Of a stretch of 64,000 nt of DNA, positions 46,161 through 55,340 are shown piece by piece (within the stretch, counting starts at the first letter, position 1; every line of letters begins with the position of its first letter). The stretch lies in NCBI RefSeq assembly GCF_029029505.1, contig NZ_JAKJSD010000002.1:372001-436000 (forward strand), read 5' to 3'. The notes beneath the pieces were generated by a model. That model was not told the origin of the DNA. It ran no database searches and saw only the letters and a list, made by a program, of their open reading frames with translations. The DNA comes from Ancylomarina sp. DW003. GTDB lineage: Bacteria; Bacteroidota; Bacteroidia; Bacteroidales; Marinifilaceae. Both the position numbers and the translations under genes were made by a program.

Positions 46161-47903
46161 ATGGATGAAATATTAAGAAAAGGATATCTTATAGATATTC
46201 AGGATGCATTAGTACTTGTGCGCTTTGAAACAACTGCCCGAATGAATGAGGTAGTTAAAATTAAAGTAGGAGACGACTTATTTGTTTCAGGAGAGGTTAC
46301 CCAAATTAAAAAAGGAAAAATTGCCGAAATTCAGGTTTTTGAATCACTTACTGGAGCCAAAATTGGCTACGAAGTTTTGTTTACTGGAAAAGCTGTAACT
46401 GTAAAACTAGGCCCAGGATTATTAACCTCAACTTACGATGGACTTCAGAAACCATTGTTCGATATGGCTAAAGATTCTTCATATCTTGGTAGAGGGGTTA
46501 GTACTATTCCTTTACATACCGACACATTATGGGATTTTAAACCTGAAGTGAATATTGGTGATAAAGTTAAGGCTGGTGATGTTTTAGGAATGACAAAAGA
46601 GGAAAAATTCGACTTTAGAATTTTTGTCCCTTTTAATATCAGCAAAGAGCTTGAGATTACAAAAGTTGTAGAAGCTGGAAAATACACTGTAATTGATACA
46701 GTCGTTTGGGCTAAAGATGAACAAGGGAAAGAATATAAGTTGGCTATGTCCTTCGATTGGCCGATAAAAGTTCCATTACCATTTGTTACTCGTTCTGTAC
46801 CAACTAAACCTATACCTACGGGTATGCGTATTATTGATGCACTATTCCCATTAGCTTATGGTGGAACTGTGGTTATTCCTGGTCCTTTTGGTGCTGGAAA
46901 AACAGTGTTACAGCATGCTTTATGTAAAAATTCCGATATCGATATTGCTATTATTGCTGCATGTGGTGAGCGTGCTGGTGAAGCAGTTGAGATTTTTAAA
47001 GATTTTCCAAATTTGTTAGATAAACATGGCAACTCATTGCTTGAGCGTATGTGTATTATCGCAAATACCAGTTCGATGCCGGTAGCAGCTCGTGAAGCAT
47101 CAATTTTTATTGCTATTGCTATTGGAGAATTCTATCGTCTTCAAGGACTTGATGTGTTATTGTTAGCCGACTCTACTAGTAGATGGGCACAAGCACTTCG
47201 AGAACTTTCGGCTAAGCGTGGTGATATTCCAGGGCCAGAAGCATTTCCAATGGATATTCCTCAGTTGATAAAGGGATTATACCAAAGAGCTGGTGTAGAT
47301 GAGGGTTCAGGAGGTTCTCTTGCAATTGCAGGAACCGTATCTCCGGCTGGTGGTGACTTTACCGAGCCAGTAACAAAAGCTTCTCAGGATTCATCTGGAG
47401 CATTTCTTGGGCTGAGCCGTGACCTTGCAAATGCAAAAATGTATCCTGCAATCGACCGTACAAAAGACAGTTACTCGTCATACGAAGGATTTATATCGCA
47501 AGAAGATAAAAATACAATTCTAGCTATGCTTAAGCTGGGTGAATCTATCGCCAACAGTATCGTTCTCGAAGGGCGTGATTCTATCACTCTTGAAAACTTT
47601 ATGAAATACGAAATCTCTCGTGTCGTTGATAGAGTATTTATTCAACAAGATTCATTCGACAAAATTGACCAACAAACATCAGAAGAGCGTCTTGCATTGA
47701 TGCTTGAGAATGTTAAATCAATTATGAATATGCCATTATCTGACGAGATTACTTCTCACGATGGTATGAATGAACTGTTTAACCGAATTCAGCAGGCATT
47801 TCTTGACTGGAACCGTACAGCGGAAAACTCAAAAGAGTTTAGCTTGGGACTGAAAAAAATTCAAAAGATTATTAATTCACAAACAGCAGAGGCGGTATGT
47901 TAA
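46161..47903 (+). CDS. atpA: V-type ATPase catalytic subunit A
   Basis: The product has 580 residues. The P-loop GPFGAGKT is at 241-248. The family insertion of about 90 residues before it (the non-homologous region of V/A-type A subunits) is present around 110-200. ACGERAGE, LLADSTSRWAQALRE and the VSPAGGDFTEPV stretch complete the nucleotide-binding fold. It hydrolyses or synthesises ATP in the A3B3 head. Here it is the first gene of the operon and overlaps subunit B by 7 bases. Confidence 0.97.
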   Translation: MDEILRKGYLIDIQDALVLVRFETTARMNEVVKIKVGDDLFVSGEVTQIKKGKIAEIQVFESLTGAKIGYEVLFTGKAVTVKLGPGLLTSTYDGLQKPLFDMAKDSSYLGRGVSTIPLHTDTLWDFKPEVNIGDKVKAGDVLGMTKEEKFDFRIFVPFNISKELEITKVVEAGKYTVIDTVVWAKDEQGKEYKLAMSFDWPIKVPLPFVTRSVPTKPIPTGMRIIDALFPLAYGGTVVIPGPFGAGKTVLQHALCKNSDIDIAIIAACGERAGEAVEIFKDFPNLLDKHGNSLLERMCIIANTSSMPVAAREASIFIAIAIGEFYRLQGLDVLLLADSTSRWAQALRELSAKRGDIPGPEAFPMDIPQLIKGLYQRAGVDEGSGGSLAIAGTVSPAGGDFTEPVTKASQDSSGAFLGLSRDLANAKMYPAIDRTKDSYSSYEGFISQEDKNTILAMLKLGESIANSIVLEGRDSITLENFMKYEISRVVDRVFIQQDSFDKIDQQTSEERLALMLENVKSIMNMPLSDEITSHDGMNELFNRIQQAFLDWNRTAENSKEFSLGLKKIQKIINSQTAEAVC

Positions 47904-49210
47904 AACAAAAATTTGAAATTGACGGTATCGGAAGAGCGCTGATAAACATTGTTGGCAATACGGGTTTAGGTTTTAACCATATGGTAAAACTAACCAACCC
48001 AGATACTGATGAAGAATCCTTAGCAAAAGTGATACGTGTGAGCGAGGATGAAACGACTTTGCAGCTGTTAACAGGAACTTTCGACCTTCCTACCAACGCA
48101 ACAATTACTTCTTTAGGCGAATCGATGACCGTTAGCTACTCAGGAGATATAGGCGGTCGTTTTTTCGATGGTACAGGACAACCTATCGATGGCAGAGGAC
48201 CTCTTTCGTTTGCCAAAAAAATAGATATTGAATCTGTAACCTTGAATCCAGCAGTAAGACTTATACCTAACCAGATGATGGAAACAGGTATCCCTGGAAT
48301 CGACGTTTTCAATACGCTTGTAAAATCGCAAAAGGTGCCATTTTTTGCCGCTCCTGGTGAACCATACAATAAACTATTAGCCAATATCGCAGCCAACGCT
48401 AAAGTTGATGCGATTATTATTGGTGGTATGGGACTTAAATACGACGAGTACCAATACTTCCGCGATGAGCTTTCTAAATCGGGTAACTTAGATAAAACAA
48501 CAATGTTCGTTCACATTGCTGGAGAACCTATCGGACAAGGACTTTTAGTTCCAGATACGGCTCTTTCTACCGCAAAAATGATGATGAACGATGGCAAAGA
48601 TGTTTTGGTTATTCTTACTGATATGACCAACTGGGCTAACTTCCTTAGAGATATTGCTAACTATCAGGATAACGTTCCTTCGCTACAGGGTTACCCTGGT
48701 GACCTTTATTCACAGCTTGCTACTCGTTACGAAACAGCTGCCGATATGGAAGGTGCTGGTTCAATCACCATACTTGGAGCTACAACTCTTGAGTCGGTAG
48801 AAGATCCTGTGCCAGATAATACGGGTTATATTACCGAGGGACAGTTCTTTATTGTTGATGGAAAACTGAAGCTATTCGGATCACTTTCACGTTTGAAACA
48901 AAATGTAAATGCAGATACTCGTCCTGATCACCGTAAGGTAGTAGACGCCGTATCCCAACTGATGCAGCAGGCCGAAAAAGCCCATGAAGCTTCGTTAATT
49001 GGTTCTGGTGATGATCCATTCTCAATTAAACTACGTCAATTCCGTACCGACTTCATCAATCAGCTTGAAAATCCATTTAACTCCATGTCACTTTTTGAAG
49101 GACTAGATTTATGTTGGGAATTATTGGCAAAATATTTCGACCCAATACAGGTTGGTGTACCGACAGAATTATTAAAAGACTACTGGCCAAATTATAAGGC
49201 TGAGGCTTAG
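47897..49210 (+). CDS. atpB: V-type ATPase subunit B
   Basis: The product has 437 residues. It is related to subunit A but lacks a P-loop, as expected for the non-catalytic B subunit. Marks are GRFFDGTGQPIDGRGPL, the METGIPGIDVFNTLVKSQK region, VILTDMTNWANFLRDI and PSLQGYPGDLYSQLATRYE. It completes the A3B3 ring. A gap of 96 bases precedes subunit E, the largest gap in the operon. Confidence 0.97.
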   Translation: MLKQKFEIDGIGRALINIVGNTGLGFNHMVKLTNPDTDEESLAKVIRVSEDETTLQLLTGTFDLPTNATITSLGESMTVSYSGDIGGRFFDGTGQPIDGRGPLSFAKKIDIESVTLNPAVRLIPNQMMETGIPGIDVFNTLVKSQKVPFFAAPGEPYNKLLANIAANAKVDAIIIGGMGLKYDEYQYFRDELSKSGNLDKTTMFVHIAGEPIGQGLLVPDTALSTAKMMMNDGKDVLVILTDMTNWANFLRDIANYQDNVPSLQGYPGDLYSQLATRYETAADMEGAGSITILGATTLESVEDPVPDNTGYITEGQFFIVDGKLKLFGSLSRLKQNVNADTRPDHRKVVDAVSQLMQQAEKAHEASLIGSGDDPFSIKLRQFRTDFINQLENPFNSMSLFEGLDLCWELLAKYFDPIQVGVPTELLKDYWPNYKAEA

Positions 49211-49306
49211 TATTAACAATATTGGCAAGAACTTTATTGAGAATAATCAAAACATATTTTGATTAGAATGAATTAAATCAAGCCACTAGAATAAAAAGAT
49301 ACAATT

Positions 49307-49894
49307 ATGTCAGTAAGAAATGATGACAACGTTCAGAAACTAATTGAACAAATAAAAACAGATGCTGTTGATAAAGCAACAGAGATGTCTGAAAAGATTA
49401 TCGCTGATGCAAAAGAAGAAGCAAAAAGCATTATCGACAAGGCAAACCAAGAGGCTGAAAAAACCAAAGAAGAAGCACAAAACAAGTCTTCTGTAATACT
49501 TCACAATGGCGAACTTGAGCTAAAAGGCATAGCTCGCGATGTTGTGGCTGGATTGCAAGATAGAATTCTAACATTGTTTAAGAACTCTTTTGGTGAAATT
49601 TCGAAAGAGCTTCTTAAATCGGATAATTACCTTGGTGAATTTTTCCTTATTGCCAAGCAGGAGTTTGCTGGAACCAAAATGGAACTTCAGGGACCTGAAG
49701 CGATGATTAACTTCGTTAAAACTAAAATTACCGATAAGGATGTTACTCTTACTATAAACAATGATTCTCAAACTGCTTTTATTATTAAAGCAAATGGAAA
49801 AGAATTTTCGTTTACCGAAGAAGAAGTTATGTCGGTAGTATTAGAATACTGTACGCCTAAACTAGGTGAGCTACTAACTAATAAAGAGGGATAG
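49307..49894 (+). CDS. atpE: V-type ATPase subunit E (peripheral stalk)
   Basis: The product has 195 residues. The N-terminal half is a long Ala/Glu/Lys-rich helix (ADAKEEAKSIIDKANQEAEK) that would form the peripheral stalk. The C-terminal half is a compact alpha/beta domain that would bind the top of subunit B. Both are typical of subunit E. In many Bacteroidota and Chlamydia operons E is first, whereas here it follows A and B. Confidence 0.85.
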   Translation: MSVRNDDNVQKLIEQIKTDAVDKATEMSEKIIADAKEEAKSIIDKANQEAEKTKEEAQNKSSVILHNGELELKGIARDVVAGLQDRILTLFKNSFGEISKELLKSDNYLGEFFLIAKQEFAGTKMELQGPEAMINFVKTKITDKDVTLTINNDSQTAFIIKANGKEFSFTEEEVMSVVLEYCTPKLGELLTNKEG

Positions 49895-49898
49895 AAAT

Positions 49899-50402
49899 AT
49901 GGGCAATAGTTATGAGTATCTTATAACAAGTCTGCCGTTTCTTCAATTGAATGTTTCTCCCAGTATTAATTTGGAAGAATTAAACAGACGGGTAGTCGAG
50001 AATGTTTCAGCATCGGCCTTTAAGAAATTTCAAAAAACGGATCTTTGGGAAGAGGACTATAGTCCAACTTCTGCGGTTATTGCCGTTCGAAATTTCAAGA
50101 AGAAATTAACTGCTGAACTAGCGAATATCCGTCAAGCCAAAATTAATAAAGCAGCTTTCATCACGGAGATTCTTCCTGGTGATTTTACACTGCTAGACCC
50201 ACTGGAAGCTGAGCTTGCAATAAACAAAGAGATGTGGAAAATTATGGATCAATTTTCTTTTGGTCACAATTTCGACCTCACGGAGATATTAATTTACAAA
50301 CTTAAGCTACAACTTTTGGAGAGACAATTTTCATTCAATCCTGATAAGGGAATGGAAAAAGTTAAGGCACTTATTCTTTCACAAAAAAATAAGGAGGAGT
50401 AG
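49899..50402 (+). CDS. DUF2764-family V-ATPase-associated protein (probable subunit C role)
   Basis: The product has 167 residues. It starts YEYLITSLPFLQLNVSP, the signature opening of DUF2764 proteins encoded in bacterial V-ATPase operons, and the rest is helical. No classical subunit C or F gene is present in this operon. The protein may take the place of subunit C, the funnel that links the rotor ring to the central shaft. That is inference from operon position. The gene is packed between E (4-base gap) and D (2-base gap). Confidence 0.8.
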   Translation: MGNSYEYLITSLPFLQLNVSPSINLEELNRRVVENVSASAFKKFQKTDLWEEDYSPTSAVIAVRNFKKKLTAELANIRQAKINKAAFITEILPGDFTLLDPLEAELAINKEMWKIMDQFSFGHNFDLTEILIYKLKLQLLERQFSFNPDKGMEKVKALILSQKNKEE

Positions 50403-50404
50403 GT

Positions 50405-51016
50405 ATGGCATTAAATATTTTTAGTTATAAGAATTCGAAATCGGGATTGCGTGAAGCAAAAAACTCGTTGGCAACTTTTGAAAAAGCTTTGCCTCAGTTT
50501 AAAGCTAAAGAGCAGTTACTGACAGGAGTAATAAAAACCATAGAGACTGATATTAAACGAATTGAGGCTAAAATTGCAGCAACATATAGCGAGGCTTCGC
50601 AATGGTGTGGCGTTTTTGCTGATAGCGAATTTGATATTTCTCCATATGTGAAGATTAAAAAAGTTCATACCAAGCCAGAAAAAATTGCTGGTATTGCTAT
50701 TAAAGTATTTGATAAGGTTGAGTTTTGTGAGATCAATATCGATTTTTCTAATACCCCGTATTGGACAGATTATGGTATTCATTTATTGAAAGAATTGGCC
50801 GAATTGACTGCTATGATAGAGGTAAAAAAGGCTAAGTTTGAACCTCTTAATAAAGCACTTAAAAAAGCGCGTTCTAAAGCACAACTTTTCGAGAAAATGC
50901 TGATACCGCAGGTAGGTGCAACAATTCGTAAAATCAAACAATCCTTACAAGATGCTGAGACTTTGTCGATATGTTCTGCTAAGATTGTGAAAGCTAAAAA
51001 GGAGGAGGCAGTATGA
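50405..51016 (+). CDS. atpD: V-type ATPase subunit D (central shaft)
   Basis: The product has 203 residues in two long antiparallel helices: N-terminal KSGLREAKNSLATFEKALPQ and C-terminal FEPLNKALKKARSKAQLFEK continuing to IKQSLQDAETL. A short globular insertion lies between them. This is the layout of the rotating central shaft D. It overlaps subunit I by 4 bases (ATGA), a sign of coupled translation. Confidence 0.88.
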   Translation: MALNIFSYKNSKSGLREAKNSLATFEKALPQFKAKEQLLTGVIKTIETDIKRIEAKIAATYSEASQWCGVFADSEFDISPYVKIKKVHTKPEKIAGIAIKVFDKVEFCEINIDFSNTPYWTDYGIHLLKELAELTAMIEVKKAKFEPLNKALKKARSKAQLFEKMLIPQVGATIRKIKQSLQDAETLSICSAKIVKAKKEEAV

Positions 51017-52851
51017 TAGTTAAATTAAATGATGTCAGAATCTTTTTTCCTGGAAATAGCAATAAGTATACTGAAGCTGTACGAGAGTTTGGTAATCTTT
51101 TAGGTGATAGTATACATATTCAGAATCTACAAACTCCTGAGTCAGATAGTATAAAAAGATCTCAGGAAAGAATTGATAAGGCCACCGAGGCCATTTCAAT
51201 TCTCAAAGATGTGGAACCCATTGAAGATTTTGAATCTAAAGAAGAGATTCTTCATTGGTCGGCCAGATCGCCTGAAATGGTGATACGTAACATCCTTAGT
51301 GCACAAGCCTTGCATGATAAGATTTTAAATGAATTAAATCTTATGATCGAGCATAAAGCTTGGTATACCAGATGGAGGACTGCAGTTGGAAAATACGACG
51401 CTGAAAAGTTAGCTAAGTTAGGCGTATATATGAAGTTTTATACTTCAGATAAGGAGACTTTAAATAAGATTCCTGAGGATAAAATTGTATATGTCCAAAA
51501 TGCTGGGAAAGGCTTGTATCTTGTCATTCTTTTATCATGCGATAGTGAGGATAAGTTAGATGATCTAATTGAGGATCAGCCGCCAAAATTTACACTCGAA
51601 TATGTTGATAAGTATATCATCCGTAAAAAAAGACAGTTAAATAGTTCAAATGAGGTTTTAAGTGCTCTTACTGAAAAAATAGACTTACTTAAAGCGTATC
51701 GAACCGAACATGAAGATTTTCTTTTAGAACGCAATGCACTTTTCGGAATGGAGCAACTTTTCGATAATGTTCCTTATATGAAGTGCTATGTTTCGGATGC
51801 TCATTTAAAAGATGTAAAGAAAATTGCCAACAAATATTCGCTTGGAATTTCTATTATGAGTGTTGAAGGGGATGATGAAGATGCTCCAACCCTACTGAAA
51901 AACCCCAAATGGGTAAACCGAGTTAAACCAGTAATGAACTTTATGGGGCTTGTACACGGATATCACGAGTTAGATTTGTCGAGAGTATTTATGATATTCT
52001 TTACATTCTTTACGGGTATTTTAGTGGGTGATGCGGGTTATGGACTCATATTCTTGTTGCTTTCTCTATTTGCACATAGTAAATTTAAGTTTAAGCCAAG
52101 CATAGAGTTTTCTCTGGTATACACTCTTAGTGTATCAATAATGGTATGGGGTATACTTACAGGGACCTACTTCGGTTCTCCTGAGATTGCTGAATTACCA
52201 GGACTTAGTCATCTGGTTATTGACAAAATAGCAAGTTTCGGTGGCGACAATATAATGGTACAGAAAGTAATGTTTATTATAGGTGCTGTTCACCTAACTA
52301 TTGGTCACCTTCAAAAGGCATGGCACTTTATTAATAGCCGACGTGCTATTGGCCAAATAGGATGGGTAGCTATCGTTTGGTCCTTATATATTGTAGTATG
52401 CCTAATGGTATTAAAAATTCCCGCTCCAAACTATACCAAATGGATGTTTATTGGAGGTATCTCGGCTGTTGGCTTATTTTCACACTCTGGAGGCAACTTT
52501 TTCAAAGGTATTATCTCATCTTTAGGTGATTTGCCATTAAGCATAGTCAACGGCTTTTCGGATATTATCTCTTATATTCGCCTATATGCTGTTGGTTTAT
52601 CAACAGTTTTAATGGCACAGAGTTTTAACGAAATGGCTATAGGAGATGGTCTGTCATCGGTAGGGGCTTATATATTAGCCATATTTGTTTTGTTAGGCGG
52701 ACATGCTTTGAATATGATTCTTGCAGGAATGGCAGTAATCGTTCATGGTGTACGTCTTAACATGCTTGAGTATGCAAGTCACGCTGGAGTTGACTTTTCA
52801 GGTTCCCAATATGTACCGTTCAAGTTTAAAAATAAAAAATCAAATATTTAA
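51013..52851 (+). CDS. atpI: V-type ATPase subunit I (a-subunit, ion channel)
   Basis: The product has 612 residues. A cytoplasmic half of about 310 residues with coiled coils precedes a membrane half with about seven helices: VFMIFFTFFTGILVGDAGYG, the histidine-containing GAVHLTIGHLQKAWHFI, and SYIRLYAVGLSTVLMAQSFN. The last carries the conserved Arg that faces the rotor glutamate. Subunit I forms the ion half-channels against the K ring. The length is typical for bacterial I subunits. Subunit K follows after 32 bases. Confidence 0.95.
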   Translation: MIVKLNDVRIFFPGNSNKYTEAVREFGNLLGDSIHIQNLQTPESDSIKRSQERIDKATEAISILKDVEPIEDFESKEEILHWSARSPEMVIRNILSAQALHDKILNELNLMIEHKAWYTRWRTAVGKYDAEKLAKLGVYMKFYTSDKETLNKIPEDKIVYVQNAGKGLYLVILLSCDSEDKLDDLIEDQPPKFTLEYVDKYIIRKKRQLNSSNEVLSALTEKIDLLKAYRTEHEDFLLERNALFGMEQLFDNVPYMKCYVSDAHLKDVKKIANKYSLGISIMSVEGDDEDAPTLLKNPKWVNRVKPVMNFMGLVHGYHELDLSRVFMIFFTFFTGILVGDAGYGLIFLLLSLFAHSKFKFKPSIEFSLVYTLSVSIMVWGILTGTYFGSPEIAELPGLSHLVIDKIASFGGDNIMVQKVMFIIGAVHLTIGHLQKAWHFINSRRAIGQIGWVAIVWSLYIVVCLMVLKIPAPNYTKWMFIGGISAVGLFSHSGGNFFKGIISSLGDLPLSIVNGFSDIISYIRLYAVGLSTVLMAQSFNEMAIGDGLSSVGAYILAIFVLLGGHALNMILAGMAVIVHGVRLNMLEYASHAGVDFSGSQYVPFKFKNKKSNI

Positions 52852-52883
52852 CTATTTAAGAATAACAATTAAAAATTTACGAT

Positions 52884-53345
52884 ATGAGTTTATTAATGAC
52901 AACAGTAGAAGGTTTTGGTGGTCACGCAATAGCATTAGGTGTAGCAGGTATCGGATCTGCAATAGGAACATCTACAGCTGCCATGGGTGCAATCGGCATG
53001 TGGAACAAATATGTGCTTGAGAAGAAAAAACTTCCTGCTATGGCTCTTGCATTAGTTGGTATGCCATTATCGCAGGTGATTTATGGTATGATTTTTATGA
53101 ATGCACTTATTGGCGCAAATCTTTCTCCAGAGAGTTATGGTCATCAGATGCTTTTATCACTATGCGTAGGATTGGTAATTGGTGCTTCTGCAGTACTTCA
53201 GGGAAAAACCGGTGCCAAAGCATGTATGAACCTTGCAAATGATCCTAAAGCGGGAATAGGTATGTATATTGCAGTAATGGGTATCGTGGAAACAGTAGCT
53301 CTTCTTGCTATGGTATTCGGTATGGGAGCAATTCCACAAGCATAA
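52884..53345 (+). CDS. atpK: V-type ATPase proteolipid subunit K (rotor ring)
   Basis: This 153-residue protein has four membrane helices, a fused double hairpin. The first hairpin carries Ser63-Gln64 (MPLSQVIYG) and no ion-binding carboxylate. The second carries Gln106 (SAVLQGK) and the ion-binding Glu136 (GIVETVALL). This resembles the Leu61/Thr64/Gln65/Gln110/Glu139 Na+ site of Enterococcus hirae NtpK, with a Gln-to-Glu spacing of 30 instead of 29. A Na+-translocating enzyme is therefore likely, but this is inference. It is the last gene of the operon. Confidence 0.93.
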   Translation: MSLLMTTVEGFGGHAIALGVAGIGSAIGTSTAAMGAIGMWNKYVLEKKKLPAMALALVGMPLSQVIYGMIFMNALIGANLSPESYGHQMLLSLCVGLVIGASAVLQGKTGAKACMNLANDPKAGIGMYIAVMGIVETVALLAMVFGMGAIPQA

Positions 53346-53436
53346 ATTAGAGAAAGACAGATAGCATATTGCAGCGTATATAAACCTACGTGTTAAAAGC
53401 AAATGCAATAAGCAAGGTTCTATCAATAACAAAATT

Positions 53437-53472
53437 AAAGGCAGAGATTCCTCTTACGGATTCTCTGCCTTT
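53437..53472 (+). terminator. Terminator of the V-ATPase operon
   Basis: AAAGGCAGAGA (53437-53447) pairs with TCTCTGCCTTT (53462-53472), followed by T-rich sequence. It lies about 90 bases past the atpK stop. Confidence 0.85.
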
Positions 53473-53650
53473 ATTGTATTATTATTGGAACATCTTAGCA
53501 CCACTCTCGATCAGTAAAATTAACTTGGTCTAATGCCAACGAAATAAATACTCAAGACACTTTAAAACAAATTGATACTAATACACCTACAATAATTAAC
53601 TCCCCTTTTTATCAAAAATAAAATCTCCAATTGCGTATTATGACCAGTAT

Positions 53651-53763
53651 AATTTAAACTCAATTTAAATAAAAGGATTATAAGTATAATTTAGATTTCT
53701 AACTCTCAAAAGTGCATTTAGTTTTACAAATATTATTACTTTAGCGCCCTTATTAAATCCACC
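53651..53763 (+). promoter_or_regulatory. Promoter region of nhaD, paralogous to the V-ATPase upstream element
   Basis: It aligns with 45871-45983 (about 75-80% by eye; one single-base gap near the end). The shared core is TTACAAATATT (53724-53734), two bases, then TACTTTAG (53737-53744). It ends 26 bases before the nhaD ATG. The rest of the 53346-53788 gap holds the operon terminator and no gene. Confidence 0.7.
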
Positions 53764-53788
53764 TATTTATCTATCTAAATTACACCAT

Positions 53789-55177
53789 ATGTTTGTATTG
53801 ATGGTAGTGGTTTTCGTTCTTGGTTATATCGCAATTGCACTCGAACATCCACTCAAAATTGACAAGGCAGCTTCTGCTCTTCTTATAGGAACAATAACTT
53901 GGGCACTTTATGTTTTTGGAGGCGTTGACATCCTATCATCAGGAGTAAGTACGGCATGGAATGAGTTCGCTTTAGCTAATCCTGATAAAGATACCGTCGA
54001 TGGGATGATGAAATTTATTGTTCATGATGAAGTTCTTCATCATCTTTCTGAAATTGCAGCAATTCTATTCTTTCTTTTGGGAGCTATGACCATTGTTGAG
54101 ATTGTAGACCAGCATCAAGGTTTTAAAATTATTACAGATAAAATTAAGACAACTAATAAAGTAAAGCTACTTTGGATTTTAAGTATTCTTACTTTCTTCA
54201 TGTCTGCAACCTTAGATAATCTTACAACCACTATTGTTTTGGTTGCTCTTATACGTAAACTGATTGATGATCAGAAGGACCGTTGGTTTTTCGCATCCAT
54301 GGTCGTATTAGCTGCCAATGCCGGTGGTGCATGGTCTCCTATTGGTGATGTTACAACCATTATGCTATGGATTGGTGGACAAGTAACAACTTTAAATATT
54401 ATTGGACATGTCATCATGCCAAGTTTGGTTACCATGCTTGCTCCTCTTGTTATAGTAAGCTTCTGGTTAAAAGGTGATATTACTCGTCCACAAATAAATG
54501 ATGATCACAGAAAAGAGTACACCACACATAAAGAACAACTATTTATCTTATGTTTAGGTGTATGTGCACTTCTTTTTGTTCCGGTTTTTAAAACTGTAAC
54601 CCATCTGCCACCATACTTAGGCATGTTATTCGGACTAGGTGTGATGTGGGTTGTAACAGAAATCATGCATCGCAATAAGGGTAAAGAGTACAAATCTCGT
54701 TTAAATGTAACTGCCATTTTAAAGAAGGTTGATGTTCCTACTGTTTTATTCTTTTTAGGTATTCTTTCAGCTGTTGCAAGTATGCAATCTGCTGGTCATT
54801 TGGATATCTTAGCAAGCTGGTTAGATTCAAACATACATAACGTTTACGGTATCAATTTGATTATTGGTGTCCTTTCAGCAATTGTAGATAATGTCCCTCT
54901 TGTAGCTGCTGCAATGGGTATGTACGATATTGCAGGTCCTGAAACTGCAGGTTACGTGGCAGATTTTATGCAAGATGGTGTATTCTGGAAATTCTTAGCA
55001 TACTGTGCTGGTACAGGAGGATCTATCTTAATTATTGGTTCTGCTGCAGGTGTTGCTGCTATGGGAATGGAGAAAATTGATTTCATCTGGTATTTAAAGA
55101 AAATTTCTCTTCTCGCACTTATCGGTTACTTAGCTGGGGCTGCTGCTTTCTATTTGCAAGTAACATACATTTTGTAA
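53789..55177 (+). CDS. nhaD: NhaD-type Na+/H+ antiporter
   Basis: The product has 462 residues with about 12 membrane helices, of the ArsB/NhaD ion transporter superfamily. The characteristic motifs are FFMSATLDNLTTTIVLVALI, AANAGGAWSPIGDVTTIMLW, and the late SAIVDNVPLVAAAMGMYD and CAGTGGSILIIGSAAG. It exchanges internal Na+ (or Li+) for external H+ and is common in marine and alkaliphilic bacteria. It follows the V-ATPase operon, from which it is separated by a terminator, and has a promoter region closely similar to that operon's. Confidence 0.94.
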   Translation: MFVLMVVVFVLGYIAIALEHPLKIDKAASALLIGTITWALYVFGGVDILSSGVSTAWNEFALANPDKDTVDGMMKFIVHDEVLHHLSEIAAILFFLLGAMTIVEIVDQHQGFKIITDKIKTTNKVKLLWILSILTFFMSATLDNLTTTIVLVALIRKLIDDQKDRWFFASMVVLAANAGGAWSPIGDVTTIMLWIGGQVTTLNIIGHVIMPSLVTMLAPLVIVSFWLKGDITRPQINDDHRKEYTTHKEQLFILCLGVCALLFVPVFKTVTHLPPYLGMLFGLGVMWVVTEIMHRNKGKEYKSRLNVTAILKKVDVPTVLFFLGILSAVASMQSAGHLDILASWLDSNIHNVYGINLIIGVLSAIVDNVPLVAAAMGMYDIAGPETAGYVADFMQDGVFWKFLAYCAGTGGSILIIGSAAGVAAMGMEKIDFIWYLKKISLLALIGYLAGAAAFYLQVTYIL

Positions 55178-55257
55178 GTCATAAACAATAGAAATACCAT
55201 TCAATTTTTGATTTAAGGAAATTGAAAAAAATCTGCTCAATTTAGTCGAAGAAGAAA

Positions 55258-55275
55258 TTACAAATATTAATTTAG
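55258..55275 (+). promoter_or_regulatory. Candidate promoter upstream of exbB
   Basis: TTACAAATAT directly joined to TAATTTAG resembles the cores in front of the V-ATPase and nhaD genes, but the two parts are about three bases closer together. It is about 65 bases before the exbB ATG. Confidence 0.35.
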
Positions 55276-55309
55276 CGAGATATAATATTTTATATTATAT
55301 CTCGTTTTT
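55276..55309 (+). terminator. Strong hairpin terminator between nhaD and exbB
   Basis: CGAGATATAATAT (55276-55288) and ATATTATATCTCG (55292-55304) pair perfectly around TTT and are followed by five T. It ends about 130 bases past the nhaD stop and 32 bases before exbB. Confidence 0.88.
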
Positions 55310-55340
55310 ATATATATAGATAAATCAGAAAATTGACGAT

